From: Haliea sp. E1-2-M8
GTDB lineage: Bacteria; Pseudomonadota; Gammaproteobacteria; Pseudomonadales; Halieaceae
Length of the DNA: 39,720 bases
Direction: 5' to 3'
Assembly: GCF_030649675.1 (NCBI RefSeq)
Contig: NZ_JAUTDR010000029.1
Span: 1-39,720 of the forward strand
In this document: positions 9,101 to 16,558 of the stretch, piece by piece
Layout: each line of letters begins with the position of its first letter
Numbering within the stretch: position 1 is the first letter of the stretch
Program-made: the position numbers and the translations under genes
The notes under the pieces: model-generated
Databases searched by the model: none
What the model was told of the DNA's origin: nothing
The model's input: only the letters and a program-made list of their open reading frames with translations

Positions 9101-10071
9101 CGTTTCGCAGTGTTCAGGTGGGCCTCTTGCTCGCGCAGCCTGACATTGATGGCGTGCAATTCCCGGGAGCGAAGCAAAACATCGAGAAAGCGGTGATCAC
9201 CAATATTTTGCTGTATACCCGGCACCTCCGTGCTGCCAGACGTGCCGGAGACGATTTGGGTGACATCTTCCACTCGATGAATAATGTAGACGACTTGGCC
9301 GTCCGGACCCGCAACCGGCGTATTGACAACGCTCCAGTAGCGCTCCTGAAATCCCCCGCCAAGCTCAGCGGGGAGCGGTATTGGATAAAGGTGTAGCGGC
9401 ATGACATCAACCGCTAATGTGGCCATAACTCGATCCAGGGAAGATCGCAGGTGGCTGGTGCTGTTCGCCAGCGGCTCGCTCGGGTCGTCTGGAAATACAT
9501 CGAAGATATATTTCCCCTGGATGTCGTCCCGTGCTGTGAGCGTTGCCTCCAGATAGTTGTTACTCGCGGCGATAATACTGAGGTCATCGGGGTTCAATAC
9601 CAGCATTTTTTCCGGTGAGCTCTCAAACAGCGAGCGGAAGCGGACAGCGGAGGCTTCTGCCTGTTGCCGCAGTTCCTGCTCGCGAGCGACCGAAAGGGCC
9701 CGATCCCTCTCCATCTCTACCAGCCTGGTGACATCTCGAACCGATACAAGCTTTGCCTTAACGTCCTGGTAGACAAGTGCATGAGAAGATACATCTACGT
9801 GAATCACTCTGCCCGATTTGGTTCTGTGGCGCCATGTGCCTGCCTGATCGAGGCCTTCCATGTGCTGTCTGACCCTGGCATCAAGTGCAGGTATATCCTC
9901 CTCAGGGCGAATGTCGCGAATTGACATGGAGAGGAACTCGGGCCTGGTGTATCCATAACGGGCAATGGCAGCGTCATTCACCTCGAGAAAGGCCAGTGAC
10001 TCCAAATCATAGATCCACATGGCATCGGGGTGTTTTGCAAAGAAAAGAGATTCATTCAGGACTGTGTTCAT
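6103..10071 (-). CDS. Multi-PAS hybrid sensor histidine kinase/response regulator
   Basis: A soluble hybrid kinase of about 1,320 residues with no transmembrane helix. In order it shows seven PAS/PAC modules (roughly 8-125, 140-280, 312-440, 450-565, 570-685, 690-810, 815-935; several end in the PAC-typical DIT/DVT), a HisKA domain with GGVAHDFNNLLTVILGN, an HATPase_c domain (NLVINSRDAMPDGG; SDTGLGM; GKGSGLGLSMVYG), and a C-terminal receiver with DLLFTDVVMSGGMNG carrying the phospho-Asp. The sixth PAS has the LOV-like GKTPRIFQGPGT, but the photoactive Cys position is Pro, so it is not a LOV photosensor. ATG at 10071 is preceded by AAGGA at a spacing of about ten bases. It is the last gene of a minus-strand run with the phytochrome-like cyclase and the REC-EAL protein, and probably phosphorylates the latter. 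Confidence 0.9.
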   Translation of the reverse strand: MNTVLNESLFFAKHPDAMWIYDLESLAFLEVNDAAIARYGYTRPEFLSMSIRDIRPEEDIPALDARVRQHMEGLDQAGTWRHRTKSGRVIHVDVSSHALVYQDVKAKLVSVRDVTRLVEMERDRALSVAREQELRQQAEASAVRFRSLFESSPEKMLVLNPDDLSIIAASNNYLEATLTARDDIQGKYIFDVFPDDPSEPLANSTSHLRSSLDRVMATLAVDVMPLHLYPIPLPAELGGGFQERYWSVVNTPVAGPDGQVVYIIHRVEDVTQIVSGTSGSTEVPGIQQNIGDHRFLDVLLRSRELHAINVRLREQEAHLNTAKRLAGLGIWKLNIDTGCLEGSENLITLYGVDLSKLENSLEGYLSVVHPDDRSDILVNIQNYVEKPSSHFTFGHRIFRPSGEIIYVRGIGELTFVDGNRILTGVVQDITAELESASRLVAATNLEKIAGQYAHLGGWRADFASGMLEWSDETAAIHEVEQNNPIPVSEGINFYSVEHRDRIGALFTACVEEGEPYDEVSQIITAKGRRVWVRAIGQPEYDDAGAIIAVRGAFQDITDLVEVREQSEQLSRQLRQTLEQTSDAVLMLNREFEITYLNPQTERLLQKASVEAENRHISDVFEETASAPFMVHYESAVSRRQSVHFTEFFAPLDMWIEVDAYPVPEGLALYFRDVTSRRKRDEQLRLLESAVSHQNDILLITEAESIDEPYGPKIVYANDALTRITGFTPGEVVGKTPRIFQGPGTQRSELARIRSALENGEGVRAELINYSKSGDELWLEVDIIPLTDEQGTTRHFVAVERDITQRKLMEQAALVSDERFRLVAKAANDVIWDWDLVKDTLWWSEGLEEQFGYLRSEIEPGGESWSNRIQAEDSSAVLSSIHAVIEGQDTIWQQEYRFLHANGKALTVIDRGFVIRDLFGTAVRMVGSMRDITESRKVAGQLRQAQKLEAVGQLTGGVAHDFNNLLTVILGNAELLQEQLTDQEQLRLLAEMTVSAAQRGAELTNRLLAFARRQALEPRRINVDSLMAGMETLLRRTLSADIDFQLNHSAELWAAEIDPGQLETALLNLVINSRDAMPDGGRLTLEAVNIAVDGRSVTSHHELVPGHYVLLSVSDTGLGMTEKVSTRAFEPFFTTKPPGKGSGLGLSMVYGFVKQSGGHLQVFSEQGEGTTIKLYFPRAVADEGEVYPSVTQSMTQGGQEHILVVEDDHLVRNHVITLLAGLGYQVSIARSGQEAIDILASATGIDLLFTDVVMSGGMNGRQLAEAASVLNPRLKVLFTSGYNEDAIIHHGRLDPGIDLLSKPYRRQELAAKVRKVLEDPGHI

Positions 10072-10140
10072 CGCCGGCATATCCTTGCATGAGACTGGAG
10101 CCAAGAAAGCACTACGCAAATGATGTCGGTATCCAGCAGC

Positions 10141-12192
10141 TTATGCAGCAACACAATTGCGACCAGCCGCCTTGGCGCGGTACAGGGCACTGTCGGCTTT
10201 CGCGACCAATGTTCGGCGATCATCATCGGGAGCCCACTCAGCTACCCCCAAGCTGACGGTCACTGGATCCAGATTATCCAGCTGCACGCCAGCCACGCTT
10301 AGCCTTACTCTTTCGGCCAGGAGAAAAGCGTCTTGAAAGGTCGAGTTTCCAGCGATAATCAAAAACTCTTCCCCGCCCCATCGACCAAGATGATCGGAAT
10401 CCCTGACTGTCAGGCCAACAGTGTCGGCAATCGCTTTTAACACCTTGTCACCGACAGCATGTCCCCAGCGGTCATTGAATAATTTGAAGTGGTCGACATC
10501 GAAAAGGATCACGCTGCAGGGGCGCCCATAACGGACCGCAGCCGCTATTTCCTTCTCAATAACTTCGTCAGTGTAGTAACGATTCCAAATTGCAGTCAGA
10601 CCATCAACTCTCGCCAGGGCAGCGAACCTGCTACGCTGTTCTTCCAGCTGATCAGCCAGGCCTGATATCCGCCGTGCATTCAATGCCACCGCCAAATCCT
10701 CTGCCAAATCAGCGGCCGCCTTGATTTCCGCTGGCAACCAGGGACTGGTACCTCCATCAACACTGACAACCGCTGGTGTCGGTAGACTGGATAAATCACT
10801 GAGCGCAAGAGCGCTGTACGAGGACTTCGAATCCAGTGGATCCGAAACCCAATGCAACTGACGGGGCGTTTCCTCCCGGAAAAACAGGAGCCACCCCGGG
10901 GGAGATGTGGAGGGCAACCGCGCAGCCAGCAAGCCGCCAAAAGGAACCAGACCCTCTATGTCCGCCAGCACCGACTGCTGCAGCCTGTCGGTAAACCACG
11001 CTTCATCCCGGTGATGTCGGGCTATCAACTGCCGCCTGACGGCGAACAGGGCTTCGGCTGCAGGCGCGGCACCTACCACTGTGGCCTGGCGATCCGCCAC
11101 CAACGCCACACCGGTACTACCCAGCAAATCCAGCCACTGAGCCCCGTGACTCTCCACAATTTGCTCTGGCTCCTTGATCCCGCTGAGACGATCACCTGTC
11201 AAGGTGCGACTTTCCAGCAATCGTCTTTCAAAACGCGTATGAGCTCGCAATTCGATAAATGCCAGACGCTGGGATGCCATCTGCGCCAGAGTCGAACAGG
11301 CATCCCGAATCAGGGGCGAAACCGGAGTCGCGTCTTTGGCATGGCATACAACGAGACCACGAAGCCCCTGCGTATCGGTAATCGTCAGATACAGCCCTGC
11401 CCGAACTCCTCGACGAATAAGTGAACGCCGGTGCACGGGAGCAATCGCCCTTAAATTGCCGTGGCCAAGATCCAGAGGCATCTGCGACAGCGGATGGCCT
11501 GATGTCACCAGGGCCACAGATGCGGCACCGGCGTCGGCAATCAGCCGAGTCGGATTTTGTTCGAAAGCCTCCCGAATCCTGGGAGGGAACTCATAGGATG
11601 GGACCCAGTTACCCAACACAGAGGTGACGCCTGCTGCCATGTGCTCTGCGGCGACAGTGGCACAGCCCTCCTCCTGCATTTCGAAAACCAACACTCGGTC
11701 AAACCCGGTCAGCTCTCTCACTCCTTGAGACAGCAACTTGAACAAGGACGCCGAATCTTCTGCCGCGGCCAGCTCACGCAGCCAAGTGTTTGTTTGAGCC
11801 AGAACCCGAGGCTGGGACAGCAAGGGGAGTGGCTCACATTCCACGACAACCCGGTCGTCGATCGCCCATGCCGTTATCTGGAAGGGACGCACGTCCCCAC
11901 TGCAGTTCCAGTTCATCTCCTGGACCAACCGCTGCGTCTCACAGCCCCAACGGCTCAATGCCTCCAGCAATTGCTCCAAGCCAACATTGCGCAAGCTCCT
12001 CGAAGGTTCAACCAGCGCTTCATGGATATTCAGACCCAAAAGGTCCGGGCAATTGCTACTGGCCACCAGAAGATGTTTGAAATCGCGAGTGAAACACAGC
12101 AGGCAGCCGTAAGGCTGGATTTCCCCGGGAGCGGTCAAGGAATACCCTGCCCAGTCAACCGCAGCAGTTGGATCTTGAATAAATGTGTTCAC
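10141..12192 (-). CDS. Phytochrome-like diguanylate cyclase (PAS_2-GAF-PHY-GGDEF)
   Basis: Makes cyclic di-GMP under control of a phytochrome-type sensor module. PAS_2 is recognised by APGEIQPYGCLL (residues 21-32), GAF by QNPTRLIAD and RAIAPVHRRS (His254 kept), and a PHY-like region by FFREETPRQLHW and SPWLPAEIKAA. GGDEF follows: GGEEF at 606-610 with an RDSD inhibitory I-site at 597-600, so the cyclase looks active and product-inhibited. The residue aligned with the biliverdin-binding Cys is Trp14, the GAF PASDIP Asp is Glu201, and the plant-type GAF Cys is also absent. Start is GTG with AAAGG nine bases upstream. Fourteen bases separate it from the REC-EAL gene. No haem oxygenase gene is in the window. 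Confidence 0.88.
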   Translation of the reverse strand: MNTFIQDPTAAVDWAGYSLTAPGEIQPYGCLLCFTRDFKHLLVASSNCPDLLGLNIHEALVEPSRSLRNVGLEQLLEALSRWGCETQRLVQEMNWNCSGDVRPFQITAWAIDDRVVVECEPLPLLSQPRVLAQTNTWLRELAAAEDSASLFKLLSQGVRELTGFDRVLVFEMQEEGCATVAAEHMAAGVTSVLGNWVPSYEFPPRIREAFEQNPTRLIADAGAASVALVTSGHPLSQMPLDLGHGNLRAIAPVHRRSLIRRGVRAGLYLTITDTQGLRGLVVCHAKDATPVSPLIRDACSTLAQMASQRLAFIELRAHTRFERRLLESRTLTGDRLSGIKEPEQIVESHGAQWLDLLGSTGVALVADRQATVVGAAPAAEALFAVRRQLIARHHRDEAWFTDRLQQSVLADIEGLVPFGGLLAARLPSTSPPGWLLFFREETPRQLHWVSDPLDSKSSYSALALSDLSSLPTPAVVSVDGGTSPWLPAEIKAAADLAEDLAVALNARRISGLADQLEEQRSRFAALARVDGLTAIWNRYYTDEVIEKEIAAAVRYGRPCSVILFDVDHFKLFNDRWGHAVGDKVLKAIADTVGLTVRDSDHLGRWGGEEFLIIAGNSTFQDAFLLAERVRLSVAGVQLDNLDPVTVSLGVAEWAPDDDRRTLVAKADSALYRAKAAGRNCVAA

Positions 12193-12205
12193 AGGAGCGT
12201 ACCTT

Positions 12206-13411
12206 TCAATTTTTGGTTAAATACCGCGTAAACCATGAAAGGAGCTCCTGACCAAATAAAGGTTTACTAATGTAGTAGCCTTGCGCCAGATCACAATTCA
12301 CTTCCCGGAGAAAGTTCAAAGTCTCTGCGTCCTCCACCCCCTCCGCTGTCGCCTTCAGGCCGAGATTGTGGCCCAGGTCTATGATCGATCGCACTGCGGT
12401 ACGGGCTTCCGCGGAGCGCCCAACCGCCATCACGAAACTCTTGTCTACCTTGATTTCGGAGAAGGGCAAACGAACAAGTTGCGCCATGGATGAATACCCA
12501 ATACCAAAATCATCCAGGGAGAGATGAAAACCTTTCATTCTCAGCCGGGTCACCAGATCAAGGGAAGTCATGGGGTCATCCATCGCGCTGGTTTCGGTCA
12601 ACTCAAGAATCAGCCTGTCAGGTGCAATTGCGAAGTCCTGACACAGCCCTTGCAGGTGGTCAGCGAAGTGGATGTCGCGCAAATTCTTCGCAGACAGATT
12701 GAACGATATGCTCAGCGGCAACCCCGAGAGCGGTGAGCCTTCACCGACCGCAGCGTGTTGAAACCAGTTGAGACCGCTAATCAGGATCGCGCGTGTGACC
12801 ATATCCATCAATCCCCAGCTCTCGGCCTGCGGAATGAACTGGTCTGGAAAAATCAGTCCTTCGGTGGGGTGTTGCCAACGAACCAGGGCCTCGATACCGC
12901 AGATTTCACCTGACTGGCAGCTTACTTTGGGTTGATAGGCCAGTACGAACTGCTCATTCTCAACTGCTTCGCAAATCGATGACTCAGTCACGCTCCAGTC
13001 ACTCTGGCGCTGCTTCAGGGGAAGTGCAGGGGTATCTGATTCAGCCTCGGCAATCATCGCTCGCAACTGGACAGCAGAAAAGGGTTTGTTCAGGACTCCA
13101 ATGATGTCCAGTCCATGTTCCACCGCGGAGCGCCCTGCAGCGTCCAGTACCCGTCCGCCCAGGCCACTTATCACTATGATTTTTGAAGCACATCCTTGCT
13201 TGGCAAGGCGCCTCATCACTTCCACTCCGTCCATTTCCGGCAGCAGCATGTCCAGAGCGATGATATCGGGCTCGGACGCTTCCAGGCTGGCGAAGAACGC
13301 AGCCGGGGTGTGGGTAATGGTCGAATCAAGCCCACAACTGGAAACCACGGATGCGATCAACTGGGCAACTGGGGGATCGTCATCAAGTATCAGGACACGG
13401 CCTGTGTTCAA
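12206..13411 (-). CDS. Response regulator with EAL phosphodiesterase output (REC-EAL)
   Basis: Degrades cyclic di-GMP when its receiver is phosphorylated, or the reverse. The receiver occupies about 1-120 (VLILDDD acidic pocket, ALDMLLPEMDG phospho-Asp, LNKPF with the conserved Lys). The EAL domain fills 145-395, with GIEALVRW, the metal-binding LELTETSAM and SLDDFGIGYSS, KVDKSFV, and KATAEGVED, so all catalytic residues appear present. The only initiation codon that keeps the receiver complete is TTG at 13411; an in-frame TGA lies 36-38 bases upstream and no ATG/GTG intervenes. It is the first gene of the signalling run and opposes the GGDEF enzyme encoded immediately downstream. Confidence 0.87.
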   Translation of the reverse strand: MNTGRVLILDDDPPVAQLIASVVSSCGLDSTITHTPAAFFASLEASEPDIIALDMLLPEMDGVEVMRRLAKQGCASKIIVISGLGGRVLDAAGRSAVEHGLDIIGVLNKPFSAVQLRAMIAEAESDTPALPLKQRQSDWSVTESSICEAVENEQFVLAYQPKVSCQSGEICGIEALVRWQHPTEGLIFPDQFIPQAESWGLMDMVTRAILISGLNWFQHAAVGEGSPLSGLPLSISFNLSAKNLRDIHFADHLQGLCQDFAIAPDRLILELTETSAMDDPMTSLDLVTRLRMKGFHLSLDDFGIGYSSMAQLVRLPFSEIKVDKSFVMAVGRSAEARTAVRSIIDLGHNLGLKATAEGVEDAETLNFLREVNCDLAQGYYISKPLFGQELLSWFTRYLTKN

Positions 13412-13961
13412 GGCTTTGGCACCATAGACTCCAAGGATGGCAGATCATGCAAGGAGAGTTCACTAAAGGCGAACAAGTATAGCATTTTAGGATGAGCGAC
13501 CGGGCTTTTACTTGCGGATTTTCACCTTTCTGCTCGCTGAAATGAGAGCGCCCCGGAGGTACGCCGACTTCGAGGGTTGGCTGACTGGCAGTCAGGCGCG
13601 GTTCAAATCACGTCGTGGATCAACCCGAGCGCGACAGGGAGCATAGGCAAGTATTCCAGAGCCGTCGAGTCTGAAGTTGATGCGATTTGCATAGCCAGTT
13701 CCACCATCCCTCAAAGACAGATCCCGGGAAACCTCCCTGAATTTTTATTATGCAATTTTCTGCATAGGGCGCCGAAGTATTGGAGCAGCAGAGACCTGCC
13801 TGAAATCGCGACAGGTTCTTGGCGGCGCGCTTGTGTTGGCGGTACCCAGCGGGTAATCTGTGGCCATGTCTTCTTACGGATACCTGTTCATGTAATTACC
13901 GCGTTTTCCTGGCGATTGGGGTGTGCTTACCGCACATCTGCCATTTCCTCAGGAGAACTAT
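13412..13961. other. 550-bp stretch without a recognisable gene
   Basis: Separates the leftward signalling genes from a rightward pair of unknown genes. It should hold promoters for both. An open frame of 145 codons crosses it but has no ribosome-binding site, runs into the better-supported gene at 13962 in another frame, and translates to an unstructured Trp/Arg/Ser-rich sequence. I see no remnant of a known gene here and no clear riboswitch consensus. Confidence 0.5.
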
Positions 13962-14375
13962 ATGAGCAACTTCCGCCTTCAAGGCCGTTTCCAGGCCAAA
14001 CCACGTTTCAGTAATAAACTGCCCTCCCTATACCTCGACAGCCTCCGCAACTCAGCAGATGCGCATCACGTCGAGATTTACCTGGTCAACAATACCGGCC
14101 AGACACTGGCTTTCGTTGCCAGTCCGCAACCGCTGCTTTTCATCCCCACTCTGGCCATCGCGCCAATCGAGGATGACATTCTTCACTACGAAGATGTCGC
14201 CCCGGGAGAAGCCGTCAAAATCGCCGAATTCGACGAGGCCTATGACAGCGACTTCCTCCATCAGCTTCACCTCCTGTGGCAGCTCCCACAAGGTCCTGCA
14301 CGGTCAGCCACGATCATCGACAAGGGCATCAAGAAGTTCCGCTATCGCGTATTGGAGTGGCAAGCCGATGCGTAA
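13962..14375 (+). CDS. Protein of unknown function, first of an overlapping pair
   Basis: 137 residues. ATG at 13962 is chosen because AGGAGA lies six bases upstream. The N-terminus is basic (MSNFRLQGRFQAKPRFSNK); the rest is mainly predicted beta strand with an acidic stretch (IAPIEDDILHYEDVAPGEAV). There is no signal peptide, membrane helix or Cys pattern. Its stop overlaps the start of the next gene by eight bases, so the two are almost certainly co-expressed. I do not recognise the family. Confidence 0.6.
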   Translation: MSNFRLQGRFQAKPRFSNKLPSLYLDSLRNSADAHHVEIYLVNNTGQTLAFVASPQPLLFIPTLAIAPIEDDILHYEDVAPGEAVKIAEFDEAYDSDFLHQLHLLWQLPQGPARSATIIDKGIKKFRYRVLEWQADA

Positions 14376-14823
14376 CGATTGCCTGCGCGGGTACAGTTGC
14401 CCACTATTTCTGTTCGACCCCGAAGCGTGCCGCGGACAACTGCTGAATCCGGCAACTGGACTGGTCGTACTGGAATTTCCGAATCAGGTCTCCTGGGACG
14501 ACACCTATTCCCTGCATGAAGCATCAGTCCTCAGCCCTGGGTTTGCAGGCTACCTTCACTATCTGGTGAACGATCATATTCTGTTCAACCACCCCACCTG
14601 TGAGGAGCTGGCCTGTGTAGAGGAGGAAGCGGATCTGGACGAAGACCCGGATGAACACCAGGACCATGTCGCCGAAAGCGACCTGGAATTTTCCACCGTG
14701 TGGTTTCGCTCACCGCTACAATTTACCGGACTGTCCGGTCTCTACGACCGCCTGGGTTTTTGCTTCCTTGATGGAGCACTTTACGCCCCCATGTACTGCG
14801 AGGTAATCGAGATATTGTTCTAG
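14368..14823 (+). CDS. Protein of unknown function, second of an overlapping pair
   Basis: 151 residues from an ATG that overlaps the previous gene's last codons, with GGAG about ten bases upstream. The protein is acidic, with an Asp/Glu run in the middle (EEEADLDEDPDEHQDHVAES), and has aromatic-rich ends (PLFLFDPEACRGQLLNP; LYAPMYCEVIEILF). Longer forms of this frame start inside the upstream gene and are unlikely. The partnership of a basic-N-terminal and an acidic protein suggests that they may bind each other, but this is inference. No homologue recognised. Confidence 0.6.
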   Translation: MRNDCLRGYSCPLFLFDPEACRGQLLNPATGLVVLEFPNQVSWDDTYSLHEASVLSPGFAGYLHYLVNDHILFNHPTCEELACVEEEADLDEDPDEHQDHVAESDLEFSTVWFRSPLQFTGLSGLYDRLGFCFLDGALYAPMYCEVIEILF

Positions 14824-14869
14824 CTTCTTTCATCTGATATCCCTCGAATTTTTCTGGCACCGCCAACAA

Positions 14870-15481
14870 TCAGCGTAATGTCATTACTGCAGACCCGCCA
14901 AGGCGCAGTGGCTCTCCGTGCAGCACATTGCCTTCCCTATCCATCGCGACCTGCTCGGCATCCGAGACCACCAGTTTGTACTCGCTGATGGCTCCCCACA
15001 GGAGCAAGTGACCCTCCGTCTTCCGGTAGTGTTCACGGATACGTTTTGCTGCGAACCTGGTTAGCTCGTCCCTCGACAATAGGCAGGCTTTCTCTGGTAG
15101 TGGCAAGCGGCGCATGTATTCTGTCCAGGCCAGCAGAAAGATCGGCTCGCCTGAACGCTTGAATTGCGTATCGACGAATATCCAGGGCTTGAAGAGCTGG
15201 CGCAAACGCCGCAGCTCCCTCTCAATGTCGTCAATTCGGCGGTCGGTCTCCTTTGCATCTACGGAGACAGCGCCAGCCAGCGCGCGCAAAAATTCCCGGC
15301 TACTGAACCGGAAATCGTACCGGCCCGCGCCCAATCCCAGGTCGGGATCAGCCAGCACGGCCTGCAGGCGTTTTCCTGCGCGCACCAGAGCTCGCTCACT
15401 GTAACCCATAGCGCGTAAAATATTGTCTACGCTTTCGCTGGCGACTCGTTGTTGCAAGCAAGTTTGTAATGTCGTGTTCAT
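14870..15481 (-). CDS. Protein of unknown function, helical, charged
   Basis: 203 residues from ATG at 15481, preceded by CGGAG with a nine-base gap; a TTG at 15586 would add 35 residues without a good ribosome-binding site. The sequence has a charged, probably coiled helix (DRRIDDIERELRRLRQLF) followed by WIFVDTQFKRSGEPIFLLAW and ends in a beta-rich segment. No signal peptide, transmembrane helix or catalytic motif is visible. It converges on the unknown pair and diverges from the Fic remnant. Function unknown. Confidence 0.55.
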   Translation of the reverse strand: MNTTLQTCLQQRVASESVDNILRAMGYSERALVRAGKRLQAVLADPDLGLGAGRYDFRFSSREFLRALAGAVSVDAKETDRRIDDIERELRRLRQLFKPWIFVDTQFKRSGEPIFLLAWTEYMRRLPLPEKACLLSRDELTRFAAKRIREHYRKTEGHLLLWGAISEYKLVVSDAEQVAMDREGNVLHGEPLRLGGSAVMTLR

Positions 15482-15647
15482 GGTAGATGGCTCCGTTCTG
15501 ATGGCGAATGCCTGGAGCCGCTGGGCGAACTCCTGTTTAGCAGATAGTTTTACGTCGCCCTGCAAGTTGGAATAAAGCAGCGACAAATTTGATGATACGG
15601 CCTATCGGTCGGCGTGTCAGTAAACTCCTGGCTCAAGCACTGCGGCA

Positions 15648-16558
15648 ATGCCTGATCTGTCGCATTTGGTGACCTATGAGCAGGGCCGGTTGCAGGGCAA
15701 GATGGACGGGCTCGGGTTTGATGAACTCAGGGACGAAGCCCACCTGCACGCCCTGACTGATGATGTAGTGCAGTCCAGTGAGATTGAGGGCGAGCATCTG
15801 TCCCAGGCCGAAGTCCGCTCCTCGATGGCCCGCCATCTCGGCATGAAGCACGTTAAGGATCTGGTGCCCTCGTCGTGTGACGTGGATGGCGTCGTTGAGA
15901 TGATGACCGATGCTACCACCGGCTATAACCGCCCACTCACCCGCAAGCGACTATTCAAATGGCACAGCTCGCTCTTCCCTACTGGGAAAAGCGGTCTTGC
16001 CTCTATCGCGACCGGACGGTATCGGGATGGCCCGATGCACGTTGTGTCGGGCCCCGTAGGAAAGGAAAAGGTCCATTTTCAAGCTCCGCCGGCGGATAGT
16101 CTATCGCGGGAGATGGCGGTGTTTTTGGATTGGTTTGAAGACACGGGAGATATGAACCCGATTCTCGCCGCCGGGCTCGCTCATTTATGGTTCGTAACCA
16201 TCCACCCTTTTGATGATGGCAACGGACGCATCGCGCGCGATTGCAGACATGGCTCTTGCTCGCGCCGAGAATTCATCACGTCGCTACTATAGTGTGTCCA
16301 AACAAATCCGCAGAGAGCGCAGCGTTTACTACAAGATGCTGGAGATGACTCAGAAAGCTGACTGTGACATCACCGCGTGGCAGGAATGGTTCCTGCGGTG
16401 CCTGAAACGTTCCATCGACAGCGCCGACGAGGTTGTTGACGGCGTGCTGCAAAAAGCACGCTTGCCAGGCTGACAAAGAGCTCTCAGGACACCGCGCTAC
16501 GCGACATCAAAGACCTGATCGCGCTAGGCGCTTTAACACAAGACCTCGGTGGAGGAAG
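15648..16558 (+). pseudogene. Fic family adenylyltransferase remnant, frameshifted and internally deleted
   Basis: Fic proteins transfer AMP to target proteins. The first frame carries the Fic_N part (GKMDGLGFDELRDEAHL; SSEIEGEHLSQAEVRSS, the latter an inhibitory-helix-type region) and the active motif HPFDDGNGRIAR. Immediately after it, in an alternating CG run at 16232-16239, the frame shifts; the second frame continues as AIADMALARAENSSRRYYSV to a stop at 16473. A third piece in the first frame (16482 on) reads SQDTALRDIKDLIALGALTQ, the C-terminal winged helix, so about 35-40 residues between the two are missing. The N-terminus is also short by about 15-20 residues, and an in-frame TAA lies upstream. 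It ends at the junction with the formate dehydrogenase scar. Confidence 0.8.

Noticed and set aside
13596-13615. GGTTCAAATC, similar to a tRNA T-loop
   Set aside because: Flanking bases do not pair as a T stem and no acceptor, D or anticodon arm can be found around it.
13577-14014. 145-codon frame before the unknown pair
   Set aside because: No ribosome-binding site, odd composition, and it overlaps the better-supported start at 13962 in a different frame.
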